This document shows, in pieces, positions 9,657 through 17,000 of a DNA stretch of 64,000 nt. Position 1 is the first letter of the stretch, and each line of letters begins with the position of its first letter. The translations under genes were made by a program, and so were the position numbers. Origin of the DNA: Nocardia albiluteola (GTDB taxonomy: Bacteria > Actinomycetota > Actinomycetes > Mycobacteriales > Mycobacteriaceae); contig NZ_JAHKNI010000003.1 of the NCBI RefSeq assembly GCF_018860155.1, positions 248,001 through 312,000 on the forward strand. Reading direction: 5' to 3'. The notes beneath the pieces are model-generated. The model saw nothing but the letters and a program-made list of their open reading frames with translations, did not search any database and had not been told where the DNA came from.

Positions 9657-10928
9657 ATGACCGATCTGTCCACCAGCACGTCCGACGCGCCGACCCGGCC
9701 GTTCGACTGGTTCCGCACCCTGGGCCCCATCGGCCGCCGCGCCTTCTTCGGGGCGTTCGGCGGGTATGGGATGGACTCCTACGACTTTCAGGTGCTGCCG
9801 CTGGCCCTGGGCGCGATCGCGTCGTACTTCGCGATCAGCACCGGCCAGTCCGGTCTGCTCACCACCGTCACGCTGGTCGTGTCGGCGGTCGGGGGCGCTC
9901 TCGCGGGTGTGCTGGCCGACCGCCTCGGCCGGGTCTACGCGCTGAAGGTGACGATCGCGATGTACGCGGTGTTCACCGTGCTGTGCGGCGTCGCCTGGAA
10001 CTTCGAGAGCCTGCTGGTCTTCCGCGCGCTGCAGGGCCTGGGCTTCGGGGGTGAGTGGGCCGTGGGCGCGATCCTGGTCGCCGAGTACGCCGATCCGAGG
10101 TTCCGGGGCCGGGCGCTGGGTTACGTGCAGAGCGCGTGGGCGGTCGGGTGGGGCCTGGCCGTGTGCGTGTATACCGTCGTGTTCCAGTTGTTCGATGAGC
10201 GGATCGCCTGGCGGGTGCTCTTTTTCACCGGCGCACTGCCCGCGCTGCTGATCCTCTGGATCCGGCGCGGCATCACCGATGCGGACGCCGCCACTCGGGC
10301 CCGGGAGCGGACCCCGGCCGAACGTGGCCGTTTCCGCGCGATCTTCTCCGGCGAGCTGGCCCGCACCACGTTTCTCGCCTCGGTGATGGCGACCGGAGTG
10401 CAGGGTGGCTACTACACCCTGGCGACCTGGCTGCCGACCTTCCTGAAGAAGAGCCGCCACCTGACCGTGGTCGGCACCGGCGGCTATCTGGTCTTCCTCA
10501 TCGGCGGAGCGTTCGTCGGCTACGTCTGCGGTGGCCTGCTGGCCGACCGCCTGGGCCGCAAGCGGACCATCCAGCTGTTCGCGGTGCTGTCGGTGGTGTT
10601 CATGGTCGCGTACACCCAGGTGCCGCACGGCGCCAATACCCTGGTGTTGCTGCTGGGCGTGCCGCTGGGATTCTCCACCTCGGCGATCTTCTCCGGATTC
10701 GGTTCATACTTGGCAGAGCTGTATCCGACCCGGTGTCGTGGCACCGGACAGGGTTTCACCTACAACTTCGGCCGCGGTGTGGGCGCGGTGTTCCCGACCG
10801 TGGTGGGCTACCTGGCCGCCACGTCGCTGGGGCTGACGGGCGCGATGCTCTTCGGTGCGTTCGGGTACGCGCTGGCGGTGCTGGCGCTGTTCTGGATGCC
10901 CGAGACGCGCGGCCGGGAGTTGGCGTGA
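9657..10928 (+). CDS. MFS transporter (aromatic/organic acid:H+ symporter type)
   Basis: 423 residues with about 12 membrane helices. Seen: the D-S-Y-D-F segment in helix 1, the loop 2-3 motif G-V-L-A-D-R-L-G-R near residue 85, the helix-5 R-A-L-Q-G-L-G-F-G-G-E-W sequence typical of SHS/AAHS carboxylate symporters, a second D-R-L-G-R-K-R loop in the second half, and P-E-T-R-G at the C-terminus. GAGGGG precedes the ATG by 5 nt. pxpA follows 50 bp downstream, so it is probably the uptake system for the 5-oxoproline (or a similar lactam acid) handled by PxpABC. Substrate inferred from context only. Confidence 0.88.
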   Translation: MTDLSTSTSDAPTRPFDWFRTLGPIGRRAFFGAFGGYGMDSYDFQVLPLALGAIASYFAISTGQSGLLTTVTLVVSAVGGALAGVLADRLGRVYALKVTIAMYAVFTVLCGVAWNFESLLVFRALQGLGFGGEWAVGAILVAEYADPRFRGRALGYVQSAWAVGWGLAVCVYTVVFQLFDERIAWRVLFFTGALPALLILWIRRGITDADAATRARERTPAERGRFRAIFSGELARTTFLASVMATGVQGGYYTLATWLPTFLKKSRHLTVVGTGGYLVFLIGGAFVGYVCGGLLADRLGRKRTIQLFAVLSVVFMVAYTQVPHGANTLVLLLGVPLGFSTSAIFSGFGSYLAELYPTRCRGTGQGFTYNFGRGVGAVFPTVVGYLAATSLGLTGAMLFGAFGYALAVLALFWMPETRGRELA

Positions 10929-10978
10929 GTCCGGGAATAATTGCTACACGGCGGGATTCGATGAAGGAGGCGTGGGTG

Positions 10979-11725
10979 ATGTTCGATCTGAACAGCGATC
11001 TGGGCGAGGGTTTCGGGGCCTGGTCGATGGGCGACGACGACGCCCTGCTGGAGATCGTCACCAGCGCCAACATTGCCTGCGGCTTCCATGCCGGGGATCC
11101 GTCGATCATGCGCCGCACCTGCGAGCTCGCCGTGTCGCGCGGGGTCCGGATCGGCGCCCACATTTCGTACCGCGACCTGGCCGGATTCGGCCGCCGTGCG
11201 ATCGCGGTGCCGCCGCGGGAGCTGACCGACGAATGTCTCTATCAGATCGGCGCGCTGGACGCGTTCGCCCGGGCGGCGGGCGATCGCGTACGCTACGTGA
11301 AACCGCATGGTGCACTGTATAATTCGGCGGCCGTCGACGGTGATATCGCGCGGGCGATCGCGGCCGCGGTGGCACGATACGGCGGGCTGAGTCTACTCGG
11401 GCTGCCTGGATCGCAGCATGAGACCGCTGCCGCGGAGGCCGGAATCGAGTTCTGTGCAGAGGGATTCGCCGATCGGGCCTACACCTCGGCGGGCACGCTG
11501 GTGCCACGCGGTCGCCCCGGTAGCGTTCTCGACGAGCAATCCGCACTGGCGCAGGCGATTTCGATCGCGGTCGACGGTGCGACACGCGATCCGGACGGCG
11601 AATCGGTCGCGGTGCCCGTGCGCAGCCTGTGCGTGCACGGCGACTCGCCGGGAGCGGTCGCGATGGCCCGGGCCATCCGTGATGCGCTGACCGGCAAGGG
11701 AATCGAGGTGGGTGCGTTCACATGA
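10979..11725 (+). CDS. pxpA: 5-oxoprolinase subunit A (LamB/YcsF family)
   Basis: 248-residue subunit of the ATP-dependent prokaryotic 5-oxoprolinase, which with PxpB and PxpC opens 5-oxoproline to glutamate. Seen: N-S-D-L-G-E-G-F-G at the N-terminus, S-A-N-I-A-C-G-F-H-A-G-D-P near residue 28, R-D-L-A-G-F-G-R-R, and V-K-P-H-G-A-L-Y-N near residue 105, all conserved in this TIM-barrel family. AAGGAGG at 10964-10970 is 8 nt before the ATG (5 nt before an in-frame GTG at 10976). The stop overlaps the ATG of a small ORF (ATGA at 11722). Confidence 0.93.
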   Translation: MFDLNSDLGEGFGAWSMGDDDALLEIVTSANIACGFHAGDPSIMRRTCELAVSRGVRIGAHISYRDLAGFGRRAIAVPPRELTDECLYQIGALDAFARAAGDRVRYVKPHGALYNSAAVDGDIARAIAAAVARYGGLSLLGLPGSQHETAAAEAGIEFCAEGFADRAYTSAGTLVPRGRPGSVLDEQSALAQAISIAVDGATRDPDGESVAVPVRSLCVHGDSPGAVAMARAIRDALTGKGIEVGAFT

Positions 11726-11943
11726 CCGATAGCGGCGAATGGACTACGAGGACCGCCGGTCTGCCGCTCGGCATGGATTCGAGCTCGGTCGCGGCCGGCC
11801 GCGGACGTGGGCCGCGCCCGGCGACTGCGACCGGGTGTGACGTCGGGGCGGACGGGACCGCGGGCGCGGCGGCCTGTCGACCTGATGAGACCGCCGATGC
11901 GCGCGGCCCCGAGGTAACGGGCGGACCGGGTCCGCTGCGATGA
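11722..11943 (+). CDS. Small ORF coupled to pxpA by ATGA (73 aa, uncertain)
   Basis: 73 codons starting in the pxpA stop (ATGA) and ending in TGA that itself overlaps the ATG of the next tiny ORF at 11940. The product is rich in Gly, Ala, Arg, Thr and Pro with no recognisable domain, and third-position GC is somewhat lower than in the flanking genes. It could be a real linker gene, a relic of a lost gene, or chance. The unbroken chain of start/stop overlaps is the only argument for translation. Confidence 0.3.
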   Translation: MTDSGEWTTRTAGLPLGMDSSSVAAGRGRGPRPATATGCDVGADGTAGAAACRPDETADARGPEVTGGPGPLR

Positions 11944-12062
11944 CGGAGATCTGTGCAGAGGTAGCGACGATGGCCGACGACGGCGGTATGGGCGAGCGGT
12001 TATCCGCCGACAAAAGGGGTTCGTACCGGTCGCGACGGGCTGCGGGGTGGTCTCATGAGTAG
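11940..12062 (+). CDS. Tiny ORF between pxpA and pxpB (40 aa, uncertain)
   Basis: Starts at the ATGA shared with the preceding ORF and stops at TAG 12060-12062, eight bases inside pxpB. It reads M-T-E-I-C-A-E-V-A-T at the start and has no known domain. If translated it would carry ribosomes onto the pxpB start, which has no obvious Shine-Dalgarno of its own beyond GGGGTGG. Weakly supported. Confidence 0.25.
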   Translation: MTEICAEVATMADDGGMGERLSADKRGSYRSRRAAGWSHE

Positions 12063-12708
12063 GACGCCCGCCGGGGCGGAGCTGATCGTTCGCCGTGCTG
12101 GGGACAGGGCGCTGCTGTTGGAGCCGCCAAACCGGAATACTCTGGCGGAGTTGATCTCTCGGCTGCAAGGCACACCGATCCCCGGGGTGAGCGACATCCT
12201 GCCCGCCGCGCGAACGGTACTGGTGACCTTACAGCCCCGGGCGGATGCGGCGGCGGTCGAGAAGCGACTGCGGGCCGTCAACGCGGTGGAAGGTGATACG
12301 CAAAGGACGGCGGATGCCGCTGCCGCCGTTGAGATTCCGGTCCGCTATGGCGGCGAGGATCTCGCGGAGACGGCGGCGCTGCTCGGCATCACCGAATCCG
12401 AGCTCATCGCGCGGCACACCGCGGCCCGATGGCGATGCGCATTCATCGGGTTCGCCCCCGGATTCGGTTACCTGGAGGCGCCCGAGGCGGGCCTGGAGGT
12501 GCCGCGCCGGGATCAGTCGCGCACGGCGGTCCCCGCAGGTGCGGTGGCCCTGGCCGGCGGATACAGCGCCGTCTACCCCCGCACCTCACCCGGCGGCTGG
12601 CGGATCATCGGTACCACCCAGGCCCGCCTGTGGGATCTGGACCGTCCCGAACCGGCCCTGCTCCGCCCGGGCACCCTCGTGCGCTTCGTAGCCGTGGAAC
12701 CATCATGA
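12055..12708 (+). CDS. pxpB: 5-oxoprolinase subunit B (KipI/allophanate hydrolase subunit 1 family)
   Basis: 217 residues. Seen: R-A-G-D-R-A-L-L-L-E at the start, G-V-S-D-I-L-P-A-A-R-T-V-L-V near residue 45, a Y-G-G-E-D-L strand, I-G-F-A-P-G-F-G-Y-L at about residue 133, P-R-R-D-Q-S-R-T-A-V-P-A-G-A-V-A-L-A-G, and G-G-W-R-I-I-G-T-T. These define PxpB, the partner of PxpC in the 5-oxoprolinase complex. The TGA stop overlaps an ATG (ATGA at 12705) beginning a 108-codon ORF that reaches pxpC; normally pxpB and pxpC abut directly. Confidence 0.93.
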   Translation: MSRTPAGAELIVRRAGDRALLLEPPNRNTLAELISRLQGTPIPGVSDILPAARTVLVTLQPRADAAAVEKRLRAVNAVEGDTQRTADAAAAVEIPVRYGGEDLAETAALLGITESELIARHTAARWRCAFIGFAPGFGYLEAPEAGLEVPRRDQSRTAVPAGAVALAGGYSAVYPRTSPGGWRIIGTTQARLWDLDRPEPALLRPGTLVRFVAVEPS

Positions 12709-13031
12709 TCGCGGCGATGCACTGCCAAGGTTCCGAGAAGGCGGGGTCCGTGGCGTATACGCGGGTCACCGCCCGCTGCGCCGAGGTGGTGGTGAGTGAC
12801 GGTTCGGTTGCTGAGCGCCGCAGCGTATTTCGTCAAGGTGGAGGCTTGGGCAGCCGTGCGGGCGGACCATGGACTCCGAGATGGAACTGTGCGCCGCCGA
12901 GCGTGCGGCGGGTATCGCCCGCGGTCCGGATGGCCGGATCGAGCATGGGCGCGACGAGCGAAATGGGTTGGACGATGACTGTTTCCGATGCCGGGGGAAC
13001 GGTACGCGGAGGCCGGGGAGGTGCCGCGTGA
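12705..13031 (+). CDS. ORF bridging pxpB and pxpC (108 aa, uncertain)
   Basis: It starts within the pxpB stop (ATGA) and its TGA stop (13029-13031) overlaps the pxpC GTG (GTGA at 13028). It starts M-I-A-A-M-H-C-Q-G-S and later has short Gly/Arg-rich runs; no domain is recognised and codon use is weak compared with its neighbours. Most PxpB and PxpC genes are adjacent or fused, so this insertion of about 320 bp is unusual. Either a coupling spacer or decayed coding sequence is possible. Confidence 0.3.
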   Translation: MIAAMHCQGSEKAGSVAYTRVTARCAEVVVSDGSVAERRSVFRQGGGLGSRAGGPWTPRWNCAPPSVRRVSPAVRMAGSSMGATSEMGWTMTVSDAGGTVRGGRGGAA

Positions 13032-13939
13032 CCCGGCCTGCGCCAACCCGCGGTGCGGCCGCCGGCGAGACGACAACCGCGCCGGTGCGAGTAGTCGCGC
13101 CCGGCATGTTCAGCACGATTCAGGATCTCGGGCGAGCCGGATGGTTCTCGGCCGGGGTCGGTGTCTCCGGCGCCGCCGATCGGCGCTCGTTCACGCTGGC
13201 GAACCGGCTGGTCGGCAACGACGAATCCGCGGCGGCGGTCGAATGTCTGCTGGGCGGTCTGGTCCTGGAGTTCACCGCGCCGGCGGTGGTCGCGGTGACC
13301 GGCGCCCCGGCCCCCATCGCCCTGGGCGGGCGGCCCGCCGCACACGCCTCGGTGCTGCGCCCGGAGGCCGGGCAGCGGTTGACGCTCGGGGTGGCCAGCA
13401 CCGGGATGCGCTGCTACGTGGCCGTGCGCGGCGGGATCGCGGTCGCGCCGGTGCTGGGCTCCCGTAGCCGCGACACCCTCGCCGGCATCGGGCCCGAACC
13501 ACTCCGGGCGGGGGACGAGCTGCCGGTGGGACCGCCGCCCGCGCGCTGGCCGGAGGTGGACGTCGCCCCGGTCGCCGCGGTGACCGACGCCATGATCACC
13601 GCGCGGGTGCTGCTGGGTCCGCGCCAGGACTGGTTCGCCCGTCCGGAGGATCTGTTCGCCGGTCCGTGGCGGGTCAGCCCCGATGTCGATCGCGTCGGGG
13701 TGCGGCTCGAGCGGGGATCCGAGCTGCCGCCGCTGACCCGCGTCGATTCCGCCGAACTGCCCACCGAGGGGATGCCGCTGGGCGCGATCCAGGTACCACC
13801 CTCGGGCCAGCCGGTGGTGTTCCTGTCCGACCATCCGATCACGGGGGGCTACCCGGTGATCGGCACGGTCCTGGACGCCGATATCGACGCGCTGGCCCAG
13901 GCCCGGCCCGGGCGGCAGGTGCGGTTCGTTCGAGCCTGA
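13028..13939 (+). CDS. pxpC: 5-oxoprolinase subunit C (biotin-dependent carboxyltransferase/KipA family)
   Basis: 303 residues starting at GTG, with GGGGAGG 6 nt upstream. Seen: V-V-A-P-G-M-F-S-T-I-Q-D-L-G-R near residue 20, G-V-S-G-A-A-D-R-R-S, N-R-L-V-G-N-D-E-S-A-A-A-V-E, C-Y-V-A-V-R-G-G-I at about residue 130, S-R-D-T-L, and the C-terminal S-D-H-P-I-T-G-G-Y-P-V-I-G-T-V. These are diagnostic of the KipA/AHS2 fold. It completes the PxpABC complex that hydrolyses 5-oxoproline with ATP. An in-frame upstream extension exists but lacks family similarity. Confidence 0.92.
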   Translation: MTRPAPTRGAAAGETTTAPVRVVAPGMFSTIQDLGRAGWFSAGVGVSGAADRRSFTLANRLVGNDESAAAVECLLGGLVLEFTAPAVVAVTGAPAPIALGGRPAAHASVLRPEAGQRLTLGVASTGMRCYVAVRGGIAVAPVLGSRSRDTLAGIGPEPLRAGDELPVGPPPARWPEVDVAPVAAVTDAMITARVLLGPRQDWFARPEDLFAGPWRVSPDVDRVGVRLERGSELPPLTRVDSAELPTEGMPLGAIQVPPSGQPVVFLSDHPITGGYPVIGTVLDADIDALAQARPGRQVRFVRA

Positions 13940-14077
13940 TCGCGGCCCTTACGGGGGCTTCCCCAGCGTGGCCCGGTGTGGGCCGGATCGTTGCCGTGCC
14001 GGGACCCTGATCGCGCCGCGGATCCTCCAGCGCGGCGTAGCGTGTGGTGCGCAGGGACTTCCGAGAGGGGATGGAAT

Positions 14078-14455
14078 ATGCCGCTGCCACAGGCTTTGGC
14101 GAAGTTCAATCGGCAGGTCACCAACCGGGTGTCGGGTCTGGTCGCCGGGTGGGCGCCCGGATTCGGCATCGTCGTGCACTCCGGGCGCAGGTCCGGCCGC
14201 GTCTATCACACCCCGGTGAACGTGTTCTCCCACGGCGCGGATTACCGGATCGCCCTCACCTACGGCAGGGACTCGGACTGGGTCAAGAACGTGCTGGCAG
14301 CCGGGGAATTCGAGCTCGAGACCGGTGGCCACACGATCACCCTCACCGATCCCGTGGTGCGCCACGACGCGGCAGTCTCCTGGGCTCCGCTGGGAGTGCG
14401 TCAGATCCTGAACGTCATCTCCGTCGATTTCTACCTCGAGGCGCACCCCGCCTGA
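14078..14455 (+). CDS. Ddn-type nitroreductase family, deazaflavin (F420)-dependent protein
   Basis: 125 residues of the split-barrel family that includes M. tuberculosis Ddn. Seen: N-R-x-V-x-N-R-V near the start, G-I-V-V-H-S-G-R-R-S-G-R-V-Y-H-T-P-V-N-V (F420/flavin-binding strand-loop), A-L-T-Y-G-R-D-S-D-W-V-K-N-V-L-A-A-G and a C-terminal F-Y-L-E. GAGAGGGG lies about 7 nt before the ATG. It converges on a second Ddn-like gene across a 32-bp palindrome; the two are paralogues of the same superfamily. Substrate unknown; menaquinone or other quinone reduction is a family guess. Confidence 0.82.
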   Translation: MPLPQALAKFNRQVTNRVSGLVAGWAPGFGIVVHSGRRSGRVYHTPVNVFSHGADYRIALTYGRDSDWVKNVLAAGEFELETGGHTITLTDPVVRHDAAVSWAPLGVRQILNVISVDFYLEAHPA

Positions 14456-14464
14456 GGTAACGGC

Positions 14465-14496
14465 CGCCGTTCCGGTCCGCGCGGACCGGAACGGCG
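14465..14496. terminator. 32-bp perfect palindrome between convergent Ddn-like genes
   Basis: Arms of 16 bp (CGCCGTTCCGGTCCGC and its complement) with no loop spacer, 9 bp after the plus-strand gene and 50 bp before the end of the minus-strand gene. Position indicates a bidirectional hairpin terminator without U-tract. Confidence 0.75.
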
Positions 14497-14545
14497 TTGG
14501 CCGCGGCGAAGTCGGTTGGCGCGCAGGGTGTATCGGCCGATGACC

Positions 14546-15049
14546 CTATTCGAGGGTGAGCCGGATGACCGCGCCGCCCTGCTGCCAGGTCTGGTAGATG
14601 TCGGCCCGGTTGGGGTCGCCGGAGGCATCGAAGCCGATGCCGTTGAAACCCGCGTTCTGGCGATTGTCGCGGGCGATGATCTCGTACAGCCGCATCACCG
14701 TCTCCACGTCGGTGCACACCTCGGCCGCGGCGGTGCGCGGCCGGCCCCCCATCGACACCCGGACGGGTGCGTCCTTGCGAATGTTCTTCACCCACGGATG
14801 CAGTGCGGTGCCGATCAGCAGCGCGTCCTCGTGACGGGTGTAGGCAACCGGAATGTCGTAGCGCTTACCGGATTTCCGCCCGACCACGTGCAGCACCAGC
14901 AGCCTGCGCCCGACGATCGAGCCGAGCCCGGGCACCCGCAGCAGCAATCCGACGAACCCGTTCATCGCCCCCTGAAATCGCATGGGGCCACCGAGCCCCG
15001 AGGTCGACGGGGTGCCGTACGGGTTGGGCGCCGATAAATCCGAGGTCAT
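14546..15049 (-). CDS. Ddn-type nitroreductase family, deazaflavin (F420)-dependent protein
   Basis: 167 residues, longer than the convergent paralogue through an N-terminal extension. Seen: L-V-L-H-V-V-G-R-K-S-G-K-R-Y-D-I-P-V-A-Y near residue 52, L-I-G-T-A-L-H-P-W-V-K-N-I-R-K (ligand loop), V-S-M-G-G-R-P-R-T-A, and Y-Q-T-W-Q-Q-G-G near the end. The G-R-K-S-G motif is the hallmark of the F420-dependent nitroreductase family. It is oriented toward the other Ddn-like gene and likely has its own promoter in the 190 bp that separate it from the glycosyltransferase gene. Confidence 0.82.
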   Translation of the reverse strand: MTSDLSAPNPYGTPSTSGLGGPMRFQGAMNGFVGLLLRVPGLGSIVGRRLLVLHVVGRKSGKRYDIPVAYTRHEDALLIGTALHPWVKNIRKDAPVRVSMGGRPRTAAAEVCTDVETVMRLYEIIARDNRQNAGFNGIGFDASGDPNRADIYQTWQQGGAVIRLTLE

Positions 15050-15238
15050 GTCCGCTCCTTGTCAGTACACCCGGCAACAGCCTATCGACGCCGGCCGGAT
15101 TCGGATACCGCGTGTGGACGTAAACCCCGGCTACGCCGCAAGGCTGATCGTGACTCGCCCACAGGGTGGATGGCAGGGCCCGCCCGGGTCGATAGATTCG
15201 GCGAGTCCGCTGTTCAGATTCGTGCAGGAGCGCCGTCG

Positions 15239-16771
15239 ATGACCGATGTGGTGGAACGTCCGATCGACGACGTGGCGGCCGCCGAGCCGCCGCGCGCCCT
15301 GGCTGCCGTCGCAGCGATCGCCGTGGCCTCGGCGGCGGCGCTGCTGTTCTCCGCCTCGCGCTATGGATATTTCGGGGACGAGCTGTACTTCCTGGCCGCC
15401 GGGCGGCGCCTCGCCTGGGGATACGCTGACCAGGGACCGGTGCTGCCGCTGCTGGCACGGGTGATGGACACGCTCGTGCCCGGTTCGTATCTGGCGCTGC
15501 GGCTGCCCGCGGTCGCGCTCACGGTCGTGGCCGTGGTGCTGTGCGCCGAATTGGCACGCCGACTCGGCGGTAGCCGCGTCGCCCAAATCCTCGCGGCCGC
15601 CGGATACGCCACCTCGCCGTTCCTACTGGCGCAGGGCGCGATGCTGACGACGAATGCGGTGGACACCGCACTGTGGGTCATCATCACCTGGTTGCTGGTG
15701 CGCTGGGTGCAGACCCGCCGTGATGTGCTGCTGCTGCTCGCGGCCCTGGTGACCGCGGTCGATCTGCAGGTGAAATGGCTGATTCCGTTCTTCTGGGCCG
15801 CCGTCGCGGTATCCGCGCTCCTCGTCGGCCCGCGCGAGCTGGTGCGACGGCCGCTGCTGTGGGCGGGTGGGCTGATCGTGCTGATTTCCTGTGTGCCGGA
15901 ACTGCTCTGGCAGGCCGGGCACGGCTGGCCGCAGCTGGGGATGGGCGGCGAGATCTCGGATGAGGCGGCGGTGCTGGGCGGGCGGCTGCTGTTCGTCCCG
16001 GTCTCGGTGGCGCTGTGCGGATTCCTGGGCACCCCGCTGCTGCTGTGCGGAATCTGGGTACTGTTGCGGCGCACGGAGTTCCGGCCCTATCGCTTTCTCG
16101 GAGCGACGCTCATCCTGCTGTACATCGCCTTCACGGCCACCGGCGGGCGGGTGTATTACCCGGCCGGGATGTATGCCGTGGTGATCGCGGCCGGTGCGGT
16201 GGGTATCGTGGCGGCGATGGGGCGGATGGCGGCCGCCTGGCGACGTACCGTGGCGATTGTCCTTGCCGCACTGGGCATTGCGGGGACCCTGCTGATCGTG
16301 GAGGGCGCGCCGTGGCGGCCCGCCGACCAGATCACGCCGCCGCGCAATGCGACCGAGGCGGCGGTGCAGATCGGGCTGTACGGCCAGTTCGGCTGGCCCG
16401 AACTGGACGAGGCGGTCAGCGAGGCGTACGACGCGCTCTCGCCCGCCGAACGCGCACACGCGGCCATCATCGCCGACACATACTGGCAGGCAAGCGCATT
16501 GGATCAGCTCGGCCGCGACCACCTGCCCCCGATCTACAGCCCGAGCCGCGGCTTCGGCTACTTCGCCACCCCGCCGGAAAACGCCACGGCGGTGATCGCC
16601 GTCGGCGGCACCGAGCCGGCGCTGCGCAGCCAATTCGAGCATGTCACGCCGATCGGCAAACTGAATACACGGATCGGTTTTCCCGGGAACACTCAGGACG
16701 TCACGATCTGGAAGTGTACCGGCCGGCTCGTGCCCTGGAGCGCCGTGTGGCCACGCTGGATGCATCTGTGA
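15239..16771 (+). CDS. Membrane glycosyltransferase, GT39/GT83 (PMT/ArnT-like)
   Basis: 510 residues with about 10 membrane helices. Seen: the first extracellular loop R-Y-G-Y-F-G-D-E-L-Y-F-L-A-A-G-R-R-L with the acidic pair used for catalysis in this family, followed by W-G-Y-A-D-Q-G-P-V-L-P-L; a second loop Q-G-A-M-L-T-T-N-A-V-D; then several hydrophobic helices and a soluble C-terminal part from about residue 380. Such enzymes use polyprenyl-phosphate sugars to glycosylate proteins or lipids outside the membrane. GCAGGAG precedes the ATG by 8 nt; the frame is open further upstream but overlaps the divergent gene's promoter. Acceptor unknown. Confidence 0.82.
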   Translation: MTDVVERPIDDVAAAEPPRALAAVAAIAVASAAALLFSASRYGYFGDELYFLAAGRRLAWGYADQGPVLPLLARVMDTLVPGSYLALRLPAVALTVVAVVLCAELARRLGGSRVAQILAAAGYATSPFLLAQGAMLTTNAVDTALWVIITWLLVRWVQTRRDVLLLLAALVTAVDLQVKWLIPFFWAAVAVSALLVGPRELVRRPLLWAGGLIVLISCVPELLWQAGHGWPQLGMGGEISDEAAVLGGRLLFVPVSVALCGFLGTPLLLCGIWVLLRRTEFRPYRFLGATLILLYIAFTATGGRVYYPAGMYAVVIAAGAVGIVAAMGRMAAAWRRTVAIVLAALGIAGTLLIVEGAPWRPADQITPPRNATEAAVQIGLYGQFGWPELDEAVSEAYDALSPAERAHAAIIADTYWQASALDQLGRDHLPPIYSPSRGFGYFATPPENATAVIAVGGTEPALRSQFEHVTPIGKLNTRIGFPGNTQDVTIWKCTGRLVPWSAVWPRWMHL

Positions 16772-16826
16772 CGACCGTCGAGCGGTTCCGGAGCGTGCGG
16801 ACCTTCGGTGCACCGTCGGCCCGGGC

Positions 16827-16991
16827 GATTGCGATCGGACGGTGGGCGCGTCCGGAGGACCGAGGCGTTGGTCCGCGACGGAAATTGCTGCGGACCAACG
16901 CGTCGGAGTGATTGCGATCGGGCGGTGGGAGTGCCCGGAGATACGAGGCGATGGACCGCGGCGGAATTGCCTGCGGACCACCGCCTTTCAC
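16827..16991 (+). repeat. Two imperfect ~82-bp tandem repeats containing inverted repeats
   Basis: Units start at 16827 and 16910 with GATTGCGATCGG(A/G)CGGTGGG and run in parallel for about 80 bp. The first holds a perfect 12-bp inverted repeat (16865-16876 with 16890-16901, GCGTTGGTCCGC); the second holds a shorter version with a central mismatch (16952-16959 with 16973-16980). The pair lies between the glycosyltransferase stop and the convergent monooxygenase stop, so it may act as a tandem terminator. No known family recognised. Confidence 0.7.
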
Positions 16992-17000
16992 CGCGTCGAC

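Noticed and set aside
9528..10628. A 366-codon open frame on the minus strand opposite the MFS transporter
   Set aside because: It is antisense to a clear membrane transporter and the product is a low-complexity Gln/Arg/His-rich sequence.
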